Source: Chloroflexota bacterium (GTDB taxonomy: Bacteria > Chloroflexota > Limnocylindria > Limnocylindrales > CSP1-4). From it: a DNA stretch of 7,852 nucleotides. Both the position numbers and the translations under genes were made by a program. Under the pieces are notes generated by a model. That model saw nothing but the letters and a program-made list of their open reading frames with translations, made no database searches and was not told where the DNA came from. Position 1 is the first letter of the stretch. Each line of letters starts with the position of its first letter. The stretch is from assembly GCA_021789355.1 (NCBI GenBank), contig JAJYJR010000258.1, positions 1-7,852 on the forward strand, written 5' to 3'. Shown here one piece after another: positions 1 through 5,187 of the stretch.

Positions 1-543
1 ATCCGCGATGTCACCGAGCGGGAGAACCTTCGGCTCGACCTGGCCCGTCGGGCGACACATGACGATCTGACCGGCCTTCCCAATCGAGCCCTCTTCGGCG
101 ACCGGCTCCAGCATGCGCTGGCTCGCCGGCCCGACGCCAACGCCCTCGGCCGGGCGGTCTTCTTCATCGATCTCGACGGGTTCAAGGCGGTCAACGACAG
201 CCTGGGTCACCAGGCCGGGGACGACGCCCTGCGGGCGGTGGCGGAGCGACTGACCGCCTGTCTGCGCTCGGGCGACACCGTCGCGCGGCTGGGCGGCGAC
301 GAGTTCGTCGTCCTGCTCGAGGACGTGGCGGACCTTGCCAGCGTCGAGGAGATCGCCGATCGGATCCTCGCGGCGGTGGCCCGGCCTCTTGCCCTTGGCG
401 GCGCGGAGATGCGATTGACCGCCAGTCTCGGGATCGCCACATCGCGACCGGACGTCTCGTCGGAGGACCTGCTCCGGGAGGCGGACAGCGCCATGTACGC
501 TGCCAAGCGGAGCGGCACCGGCCGTCGCGCCCGGCTCGGCTGA
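1..543 (+). CDS. Diguanylate cyclase (PAS-GGDEF), 3' end only
   Basis: This is the C-terminal 180 residues of a protein whose start lies before the window; the frame is open from base 1. The first residues, IRDVTERENLR, are the typical end of a PAS/PAC sensor domain and its helical linker. They are followed by DDLTGLPNR, the usual opening of a GGDEF domain. The active-site motif GGDEF is intact (local residues 98-102), and an RxxD product-inhibition site (RSGD, 89-92) lies exactly five residues before it. The domain should therefore condense two GTP into cyclic di-GMP and be feedback-inhibited by it. FFIDLDGFKAVNDSLGHQAGD carries the metal- and nucleotide-binding part. No EAL domain follows: the gene ends with TGA 27 residues after the conserved DSAMYAAKR segment begins. 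The input signal cannot be judged because the sensor region is missing. Confidence 0.95.
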   Translation: MRDVTERENLRLDLARRATHDDLTGLPNRALFGDRLQHALARRPDANALGRAVFFIDLDGFKAVNDSLGHQAGDDALRAVAERLTACLRSGDTVARLGGDEFVVLLEDVADLASVEEIADRILAAVARPLALGGAEMRLTASLGIATSRPDVSSEDLLREADSAMYAAKRSGTGRRARLG

Positions 544-649
544 CCGCGCGGGAGACGGCGCGGGCCGGACAGCCGCGTCAGACAGCTGGACGATGGTCCA
601 CCGGCCCGTGCGATTCCCGCGGGCGGTTCGGGCCAGTTGCCGCGCTTCG

Positions 650-655
650 TATCGT
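650..655 (+). promoter_or_regulatory. Candidate -10 element giving a leaderless start
   Basis: TATCGT fits the TANNNT pattern and ends six bases before the ATG at 662. That is the spacing expected if transcription begins at the A of the start codon. A weak TTCGGG lies 17 bp upstream (627-632). No Shine-Dalgarno sequence precedes the ATG, which agrees with a leaderless mRNA. The call rests on position and a short consensus only. Confidence 0.4.
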
Positions 656-661
656 TGACGC

Positions 662-1900
662 ATGCCCGCCGGACCGCTGATGCTCGAGGTGGCCGGGCAC
701 GCCGTCGCCATCAGCAACCCCGACAAGGTCTTCTTCCCGGCGGCCGGCCACACGAAGGCCGACCTCGTGCGCTACTACCTGGCGGTGGCCGACGGGGCGC
801 TGCGCGGCGTGGCCGGGCGGCCCATGGCGCTCAAGCGGTACGTGAACGGGGCCGGCGGCGAGTTCTTCTTCCAGAAGCGCGCGCCGCGGTCGCGGCCCGG
901 CTGGATCGAGACGGTGGAGCTGGCCTTCCCATCGGGCAGGACGGCCGACGAGATCGTCGTGAGGGATGCCGCCCAGCTCCTCTGGATCGTGAACCTGGGG
1001 TGCATCGACCTGAACCCGCACCCGGTGCGCGCGGACGACCTGGAGCACCCCGACGAGCTGCGGGTGGACCTGGACCCCGGGCCGGCCGTGCCCTGGGACG
1101 ACGTGCGCCGGGTGGCGCTGGTGGTGCGGGACGTGCTCTCCGACCACGGGCTGGCCGGCTGGCCCAAGACGTCCGGGTCGCGGGGGATCCACGTCAACGT
1201 CCGGATCGAGCGCCGCTGGGAGTTCGACGAGGTCCGCCGGGCCGCGCTGGCGCTGGCTCGCGAGGTGGAGCGGCGGGTCCCGGAGATCGCGACGAGCCGC
1301 TGGTGGAAGGAGGAGCGGCACGGCGTCTTCATCGACTACAACCAGAACGCGAAGGATCGCACGGTCGCATCGGCCTACTCGGTGCGGCCGATGCCGGACG
1401 CCCGCGTCTCCACGCCGCTGACCTGGGCCGAGGTCCCGACGGTCGATCCGGCCGCGTTCACGCTGGCGACCGTCCCTGAGCGGTTCGCGCGCCTGGGCGA
1501 TCCCGGGGAGGGCATCGACGAGACGACCGGCTCCCTGGACGGGCTGCTCGACCTGTCGGCGCGCCAGGAGGCGGCGGGGCTCGGCGAGGCGCCCTGGCCC
1601 CCGCACTACCCGAAGCCGGCCGACGAGCCGCCGCGGGTGATGCCGTCGCGGCGACGGATGACGATGCCGCTGGTCGAGATCGCGCGGGCGGCGGCGAAGG
1701 ACGACGCGCTGGCGGGGCTCGCGCGATGGCGCGACCGGCATCCCGAGGCCGCCCGACACGTGCGCGGGGAGGACGTGCTGGTGGACGCGATGCGCGGGCG
1801 ATACACCACCTGGACGCGGATCCGGGTCAACCTGAAGAATGTGCCGCCCGAACTGCGCCCGGCCCAGGAGCCGCTCGACCCCGACTACAACCCATGGTGA
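662..1900 (+). CDS. Stand-alone LigD-type DNA polymerase/primase (PolDom)
   Basis: The 412-residue protein belongs to the archaeo-eukaryotic primase family found as the polymerase domain of LigD and as free-standing proteins in actinobacteria. Known members fill gaps and add (ribo)nucleotides at DNA ends in non-homologous end joining or excision repair. The N-terminus has the family's SNPDKVFFP motif (18-26). The two metal-binding aspartates are in DLDP (D136, D138), the nucleotide-binding motif is KTSGSRGIHV (169-178, H177), and the third catalytic aspartate is in DYNQN (D225), followed by SAYSVR (237-242). All catalytic residues are present. About 110 C-terminal residues lie beyond the polymerase fold; they are rich in Arg and end in LDPDYNPW. 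There is no ligase or phosphoesterase domain, and Ku is not in the window, so a role in end joining is an inference. The ATG at 662 is chosen because the protein aligns from its first residues. Confidence 0.93.
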   Translation: MPAGPLMLEVAGHAVAISNPDKVFFPAAGHTKADLVRYYLAVADGALRGVAGRPMALKRYVNGAGGEFFFQKRAPRSRPGWIETVELAFPSGRTADEIVVRDAAQLLWIVNLGCIDLNPHPVRADDLEHPDELRVDLDPGPAVPWDDVRRVALVVRDVLSDHGLAGWPKTSGSRGIHVNVRIERRWEFDEVRRAALALAREVERRVPEIATSRWWKEERHGVFIDYNQNAKDRTVASAYSVRPMPDARVSTPLTWAEVPTVDPAAFTLATVPERFARLGDPGEGIDETTGSLDGLLDLSARQEAAGLGEAPWPPHYPKPADEPPRVMPSRRRMTMPLVEIARAAAKDDALAGLARWRDRHPEAARHVRGEDVLVDAMRGRYTTWTRIRVNLKNVPPELRPAQEPLDPDYNPW

Positions 1901-1955
1901 TCGTCGCGGTCTGATCCGCGAAGTAGCTCACCCATGATCCATATCGCAGAGCGTG

Positions 1956-1984
1956 GACATCCTGCGCCGACATCCTGCGCCGAC
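1956..1984 (+). repeat. Tandem 13-bp direct repeat
   Basis: GACATCCTGCGCC occurs twice without a gap (1956-1968 and 1969-1981), and a third copy begins with GAC at 1982-1984. It lies in the gap after the polymerase gene, where the sequence becomes visibly richer in A and T. No function can be assigned. It could be a binding site or simple slippage. Confidence 0.8.
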
Positions 1985-2036
1985 TTGTGCGTCACGAACG
2001 GCTGATACGAAGGGGGGGTATCCACGTGAGTGCAGC

Positions 2037-2071
2037 GGGCGGCAAAGCGAACATTGTGGGATGTGCCGCCC
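2037..2071 (+). repeat. 8-bp perfect inverted repeat
   Basis: GGGCGGCA (2037-2044) is complementary to TGCCGCCC (2064-2071), with a 19-base loop. The right arm overlaps the first CCCAG element of the larger structure that follows. There is no T-run, so it does not look like an intrinsic terminator of the polymerase gene. It may be a protein-binding site or part of a structured leader. Confidence 0.6.
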
Positions 2072-2083
2072 AGACTGTATGCT
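2054..2083 (+). promoter_or_regulatory. Candidate promoter upstream of the fic-like gene
   Basis: TTGTGG (2054-2059) and TATGCT (2078-2083) are separated by 18 bp and resemble sigma-70-type -35 and -10 boxes. A transcript starting near 2090 would carry both CTGGG/CCCAG hairpins described next. A second, perfect TTGACA lies at 2102-2107, but only a poor -10 (CAGCAT, 2125-2130) lies 17 bp after it. Which of the two is used is unclear. Confidence 0.3.
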
Positions 2084-2156
2084 TCGCGAGGATCGCGCAT
2101 ATTGACATTCTGGGTGCGATATCCCAGCATGTATGCGAGGACCCATACATACTGGG
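2069..2156 (+). promoter_or_regulatory. Duplicated inverted-repeat element before the Fic gene (operators or switching hairpins)
   Basis: Two related units lie in tandem. Unit 1 begins CCCAG-AC-TGTATGC (2069-2082) and ends CTGGG (2110-2114). Unit 2 begins CCCAG-CA-TGTATGC (2123-2136) and ends CTGGG (2152-2156). The starts match at 12 of 14 positions, and both units contain GAGGA near their middle. In unit 2 the arms CCCAGCATGTATG (2123-2135) and CATACATACTGGG (2144-2156) pair over 13 bp with one mismatch and an 8-base loop. CTGGG at 2110-2114 could also pair with CCCAG at 2123-2127, which would exclude the other two pairings. The layout fits either two operators for the winged-helix N-terminus of the protein encoded next, as AbiEi antitoxins autoregulate through inverted repeats, or a leader RNA with alternative hairpins. 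Confidence 0.6.
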
Positions 2157-2171
2157 GGTTCAGCAAGAGAC

Positions 2172-3641
2172 ATGGCGCCAGGAGAGCGACGGAAGTGGCC
2201 CGACGTCGTCTTCGTTGGCGACCTGTCGCGCGCTGCCCTGGCCAACGCCGCCAGAACCGGCCGGGCCGTCCGACTTGGGCCCGGCATCTACGCAAAGAGC
2301 GGGTTGGGCACGCCCGAGGAAGTGGTACGCCGCAACTGGGTTCAGATTGTCGACCACGAACTGCCGGGCGCCATCATCACCGATCGTTCAGGCCGCCGCG
2401 GCACCCCCGCGGACGGAATCCTCACCGTCGTGCATCGTCGCAAGCGACCGCTCGAGCTGCCCGGCCTGAGCATCCTCCCTCGTCCCGGGGTTGAAGCGCT
2501 GCCCGGCGACCAGCCCCTCGCCGGAATGCGCGTCGCCTCTGGTCCGCGGGCCATGCTCGAGAATCTGTGGGGCCGCGGCCGGGCGCGATACCTCTCCCAG
2601 GGCGAGATCGAGGCGTGGCTCGCGGATATTCTCGTCACAGGTGGCCCGGCGCACCTCAACTTCATCCGCGACGAGGCTCGTCGCCTTGCGCCACTCGGCA
2701 AGTGGGAGCGAGAGTTCCACCACTTGGACTTGTTGATCGGGGCGGCTCTCTCGACGGCGCCCCTCACCGTACTCGAGACAGACGTTCTCAGGTCGCACGC
2801 CTCGGGCAGCCCCTTCGACCATCGACGCCTGGAACTGCTCGAGACGCTGGCGGGCGAACTCTCGGAGATAGCGCCCGAGCCGCTCCCGCTGTTCGATCAG
2901 GACGCCGAGAGGCGGAGACTCCTGTCGTTCTATGAGGCCTACTTCTCCAACTACATCGAGGGTACCGAGTTCACCCTCGACGAAGCCGCTGCCATCGTGT
3001 TCGACGAGATCACTCCGCCCGATCGACCTGAAGATGCGCACGACATCCTGGGCACGTACCGCATCGTGGCGGACGAACGCGAGATGGCGCGCACTCCATC
3101 GGACGCGGATGATTTCATCGCGCTGCTGCAGGATCGCCACCGGCTGCTCATGGAGGCCCGCGCGGACAAGCACCCGGGGCGCTTCAAGCAGCGCGCGAAC
3201 AGGGCCGGCTCGACGGTCTTCGTGGCCCCAGCTCTCGTCGAGCAGACCCTTCTGCGCGGGTTCGACATCGGAAGCCGCCTGATCGATCCCTTCGCCCGGG
3301 CCGTTTACATCAGCTTCCTCGTCAGCGAGGTTCATCCGTTCGACGACGGTAACGGTCGCATGGCACGAGTCATGATGAATGCGGAGCTGTCGAAGGCGCG
3401 CGAGGGGAGGATCATCATCCCCACCGTCTACCGCAACAACTATCTGGCCGCGATGAGGGCGGCCACACACAACCGGAACTTCGCCAGTCTCGTTGCTGTA
3501 CTTCGTTTCGCCCAGCGATATACGGCACGGATCGACTTCTCCACCCGATCCACCGCAGAGGCTGACCTCGCACGAACGAATGCGCTTCGGGATGCCAATG
3601 AAGCCGACCTCATCGGGATCCGTCTCCGGATGCCCGACTGA
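2172..3641 (+). CDS. Fic-family AMP-transferase with AbiEi-like N-terminal domain
   Basis: This 489-residue protein combines two parts. Residues about 10-130 (VGDLSRAALANAARTGRAVRLGPGIYA, then a beta-rich segment with GILTVVHRR and ASGPRAMLENL) resemble the winged-helix and following domain of AbiEi-type antitoxins. The C-terminal half is a Fic domain: the motif HPFDDGNGRMAR (388-399) has the catalytic His388, the Asp392 and Asn394 metal/phosphate residues, and both arginines. Fic enzymes usually transfer AMP from ATP to a hydroxyl group of a target protein. SNYIEG (259-264) matches the inhibitory (S/T)xxxE(G/N) helix, with Glu263 expected to block ATP binding, so the enzyme is probably self-restrained (class II). 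The ATG at 2172 is chosen because the ATG at 2133 lies inside an upstream hairpin arm; its ribosome site is weak either way. The target is unknown. The AbiEi assignment is by pattern and less certain than the Fic call. Confidence 0.88.
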   Translation: MAPGERRKWPDVVFVGDLSRAALANAARTGRAVRLGPGIYAKSGLGTPEEVVRRNWVQIVDHELPGAIITDRSGRRGTPADGILTVVHRRKRPLELPGLSILPRPGVEALPGDQPLAGMRVASGPRAMLENLWGRGRARYLSQGEIEAWLADILVTGGPAHLNFIRDEARRLAPLGKWEREFHHLDLLIGAALSTAPLTVLETDVLRSHASGSPFDHRRLELLETLAGELSEIAPEPLPLFDQDAERRRLLSFYEAYFSNYIEGTEFTLDEAAAIVFDEITPPDRPEDAHDILGTYRIVADEREMARTPSDADDFIALLQDRHRLLMEARADKHPGRFKQRANRAGSTVFVAPALVEQTLLRGFDIGSRLIDPFARAVYISFLVSEVHPFDDGNGRMARVMMNAELSKAREGRIIIPTVYRNNYLAAMRAATHNRNFASLVAVLRFAQRYTARIDFSTRSTAEADLARTNALRDANEADLIGIRLRMPD

Positions 3642-3746
3642 CCTCCGATGCGACAGCCGGGCGGCCGCCATCCACTTGTCCAGACGTGCCGTTGATCTCG
3701 TCCACAGCGTGCGGCAATGCTGTTGGGCACTGACCTGAACGGAGGC

Positions 3747-3828
3747 GCGGCGCGAACCGATTGGTTCGTGGCGAGTGATCCCGCCTGGGAGCGTTTCGTG
3801 GAGGAAGCGGTGGAGTTTCTCGCGCCCG
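3747..3828 (+). pseudogene. Internally deleted alpha/beta-hydrolase remnant
   Basis: The stretch encodes ARTDWFVASD joined through PAW to ERFVEEAVEFLAP. These are the first and last residues of the intact hydrolase at 5492-6466. At DNA level, 3749-3780 matches 5494-5525 at 30 of 32 positions, and 3789-3828 matches 6422-6461 at 37 of 40. The middle of the gene (896 bases in the intact copy) is replaced by eight bases. The net loss of 888 bases is a multiple of three, so the reading frame is kept. The GTG start of the intact gene reads GCG here, and the stop region differs, so the frame runs on to a TGA ending at 3974. It is best read as a decayed paralogue, not as a working gene. An ATG at 3717 in the same frame could still allow expression of an 85-residue product. 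Confidence 0.85.
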
Positions 3829-3974
3829 TCTTCATAAAGAGGTCCCGAAATCGAGCTGCCGACGAGTGCATACATCACACGAAGGAGCGGGTGCCTCAGG
3901 CCCGCCAAGCGTCAGTCGCGACGGCAGTCCGAGCCCGCCGGATCCGACGAGTGGGCGAGCCACGCGAGCAGTGA
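3829..3974 (+). other. Unassigned stretch before the toxin-antitoxin module
   Basis: With the remnant before it and the repeat array after it, this is part of a 420-base interval without a recognisable complete gene (3642-4061). I see no known protein family, RNA gene, insertion-sequence end or terminator in it. The frame continuing from the hydrolase remnant stays open to a TGA at 3972-3974, but the product is arginine-rich and resembles nothing I know. Confidence 0.5.
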
Positions 3975-4023
3975 ACACGCGCGCCAACACACGCGCGCCG
4001 ACGTTCACACACGCGCGCCGACG
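3975..4023 (+). repeat. Three-copy GC-rich direct repeat upstream of the VapBC promoter
   Basis: ACACGCGCGCC occurs at 3975-3985, 3989-3999 and 4009-4019. The second and third copies extend to the 16-mer CACACGCGCGCCGACG and lie exactly 20 bp apart, two helical turns. The array ends four bases before the -35 box of the toxin-antitoxin promoter. This placement suggests a binding site for a regulator, but slippage of a simple CG-rich sequence would give a similar picture. Confidence 0.75.
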
Positions 4024-4026
4024 GTC

Positions 4027-4056
4027 TTGACAAACATGGCCCTTGGTGGCTACATA
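4027..4056 (+). promoter_or_regulatory. VapBC-type module promoter with leaderless spacing
   Basis: A perfect TTGACA (4027-4032) is followed after 18 bp by TACATA (4051-4056). Five bases later comes ATG at 4062, placing the start codon at or next to the expected transcription start. An ATG at 4056 overlaps the -10 box and is therefore unlikely to be transcribed in full. Confidence 0.65.
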
Positions 4057-4064
4057 TGGCCATG
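4035..4064 (+). promoter_or_regulatory. Candidate operator of the VapBC-type module
   Basis: CATGGCC (4035-4041) and GGCCATG (4058-4064) form a perfect 7-bp inverted repeat with 16 bases between the arms. It brackets the -10 box and reaches the start codon, which is where Phd/VapB antitoxins or their toxin complexes usually bind to repress their own operon. The link to this protein is an inference from position. Confidence 0.5.
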
Positions 4065-4316
4065 AAGCGCGTCGGCGTCGCGGACCTGAAGGATCAACTC
4101 TCGAAGCATCTACACGCGGTCGAAGCCGGTGCCGAGGTCGAGGTGACCGATCGGGATCGTCCGATCGCACGGATCGTGCCTGTGCGCCCGGGCGTGCGGG
4201 TTGCCGTTCAGCCACCTCGCACGCCCTTCGCGTCCATCCGTGACCGAAGCTACCCGCGCGCGGGATGGACGGTGAGCTCGACCGAGCTGCTGCTCCAGGA
4301 ACGCCAGGGGCGTTGA
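4062..4316 (+). CDS. Phd/YefM-family antitoxin (VapB-like)
   Basis: The product has 84 residues from the ATG at 4062. It opens with KRVGVADLKDQLSKHLHAVEAGAEVEVTDRDRPIARIVPV, the standard Phd/YefM fold that dimerises and binds DNA; the RDRPIARIVP strand is characteristic. The C-terminal half (about 45-84, ending SSTELLLQERQGR) should be the flexible part that wraps and inhibits the toxin encoded next. The second ATG is preferred over the one at 4056 because of the promoter spacing. The coding sequence ends TTGA, where the toxin start overlaps its stop, so the two are translationally coupled. The partner has a PIN domain, hence the VapB label, although the fold is Phd-like. It probably represses its own promoter through the inverted repeat at 4035-4064. 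Confidence 0.9.
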   Translation: MKRVGVADLKDQLSKHLHAVEAGAEVEVTDRDRPIARIVPVRPGVRVAVQPPRTPFASIRDRSYPRAGWTVSSTELLLQERQGR

Positions 4317-4732
4317 ACGCCTACATCGACTCCTCCGTGCTCCTTCGGGTCGTCCTGGGCGAACCAGAGCCGCTGGCATCGTGGGGCCGCATCGATCAAG
4401 CGCTGTCGAGCGAACTGATCCGTCTCGAATGCCTGCGCACGATCGATCGGGCTCGCATTCAGCTTCGGCTCGGCGACGACGCCGTCTCGCGCCAGCGGGC
4501 CGACGTGTTGGAGGCGATCGACAGCCTGGGCCTCATACCGCTCACCACGCTCGTGCTCGAACGAGCCGCTGAGCCCTTTCCCACCCTGGTTGGATCGCTC
4601 GACGCGATCCATCTCGCGAGCGCGCTGCTCGTCCGGGAGCAGTACGGCGAGCTGCTCTTTGCGACCCATGACCAGCAGCTGGCGGTTGCGGCGCGCGCGA
4701 TGGGGCTTTCCGTGGCGGGGGTCTCGACCTAG
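4313..4732 (+). CDS. VapC-type PIN-domain toxin
   Basis: This is a PIN-domain ribonuclease of 139 residues, the normal VapC size. VapC toxins cut tRNA or rRNA and stop translation when the antitoxin is lost. The acidic site is complete: D6 in NAYIDSSVLL, E39 in SSELIRLEC, D97 in GSLDAIHLASAL and D120 in FATHDQQL. The family normally begins with a strand directly before YIDSS, so TTG at 4313 is taken as the start. It overlaps the antitoxin stop (TTGA) and follows AGGGG (4306-4310) at a short spacing. An upstream ATG at 4265 would add 16 residues with no resemblance to the family. A weak start coupled to antitoxin translation would keep toxin output below antitoxin output. The target RNA is unknown. 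Confidence 0.93.
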   Translation: MNAYIDSSVLLRVVLGEPEPLASWGRIDQALSSELIRLECLRTIDRARIQLRLGDDAVSRQRADVLEAIDSLGLIPLTTLVLERAAEPFPTLVGSLDAIHLASALLVREQYGELLFATHDQQLAVAARAMGLSVAGVST

Positions 4733-4911
4733 GAACCGGCATGCTGCGTGGATGCGAGGAGGCGGCGCCCTGACCCAGCTCCGCCTCGATCACGTTCCCG
4801 TCGTGTCGAACCACCGGCGCTATGAGTGGCCCGACCGCAGTGGCCAACCCGAGCGAGCGCCCAGGAGAAAGCGGCCTGCGAGCTAATTGCCCACCCGTCG
4901 TCCTCATGGTG

Positions 4912-4939
4912 TAAAGTGACTACCCAGGTAGTCACTTTA
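4912..4939 (+). promoter_or_regulatory. Palindromic operator of the Phd-RelE module
   Basis: TAAAGTGACTACC (4912-4924) and GGTAGTCACTTTA (4927-4939) are perfectly complementary over 13 bp with only CA between them. The left end doubles as a possible -10 box (TAAAGT, 4912-4917), with TTGCCC at 4887-4892 as a weak -35 at 19-bp spacing. Transcription would then start near the palindrome centre, 27 bases before the antitoxin ATG. A dimeric Phd/YefM antitoxin bound here would block the promoter. The symmetry is seen directly; the binding protein is inferred. Confidence 0.85.
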
Positions 4940-4950
4940 GCGAGGCCCCT

Positions 4951-5187
4951 ATGGCGGAGATCGGGGTCAAGGAACTCAAGACGACGGCCTCGGCCGTGAT
5001 CGACCGGGTCGAGGCTGGTGCCGCCTATGTGATTACCAAACGCGGCCGCCCCGCGGCCGTTCTCCTCCCGGTCGATGAAGCCGAGGATCTCGTCCTGGCA
5101 AACGCGGACGAGTATGTGCGCCTGCGCCGAGAGGCCCGTGCAGCCTACGCCAGGGGCCGCACGACGAGTCTCAGGGGCCTCGGCTGA
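4951..5187 (+). CDS. Phd/YefM-family antitoxin
   Basis: This 78-residue protein starts MAEIGVKELKTTASAVIDRVEAGAAYVITKRGRPAAVLLPV, the Phd/YefM DNA-binding and dimerisation fold, which here fills residues 1-41. The remainder (EDLVLANADEYVRLRREARAAYARGR) is a charged helix expected to cover the toxin. GAGG at 4942-4945, five bases before the ATG, is a reasonable ribosome site, so this gene, unlike the other antitoxin gene, is not leaderless. It sits directly behind the 13-bp-arm palindrome and directly before a RelE/ParE toxin gene, which gives a standard antitoxin-toxin pair. It is only distantly similar to the antitoxin at 4062-4316, so the two modules look like separate acquisitions and not a recent duplication. 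Confidence 0.92.
   Translation: MAEIGVKELKTTASAVIDRVEAGAAYVITKRGRPAAVLLPVDEAEDLVLANADEYVRLRREARAAYARGRTTSLRGLG

Noticed and set aside
603..634. Possible terminator (GGCCC at 603-607 with GGGCC at 630-634, CCCGCGGG inside) after the GGDEF gene
   Set aside because: The outer stem is only five pairs, no T-run follows, and it overlaps the likely promoter of the polymerase gene. GC-rich DNA gives such pairings easily.
578..1759. Long minus-strand open frame opposite the polymerase gene
   Set aside because: It is a GC-driven shadow: the product is Arg/Pro/Gly-rich with no family resemblance, while the opposite strand has a complete set of polymerase motifs.
1885..2469. Small open frames in both directions over the repeat-rich gap before the Fic gene
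   Set aside because: They follow the inverted repeats, carry no family signature, and the plus-strand ones run out of frame into the Fic gene.
2388..3908. 506-codon minus-strand open frame opposite the Fic gene
   Set aside because: It covers a clear Fic gene, has no recognisable motif, and is a common result of high third-position GC.
3975..4023. CRISPR array
   Set aside because: Only three 11-bp copies with spacers of 3 and 9 bases; far too short and irregular, and no cas genes are present.
4056..4061. ATG at 4056 as the antitoxin start
   Set aside because: It overlaps the -10 box of the only good promoter; the ATG at 4062 fits the transcription start. It remains possible if another promoter is used.
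4733..4911. Possible small gene between the two toxin-antitoxin modules
   Set aside because: The open frames here are continuations or shadows of the VapC frame with low-complexity Arg/Pro products and no convincing start.
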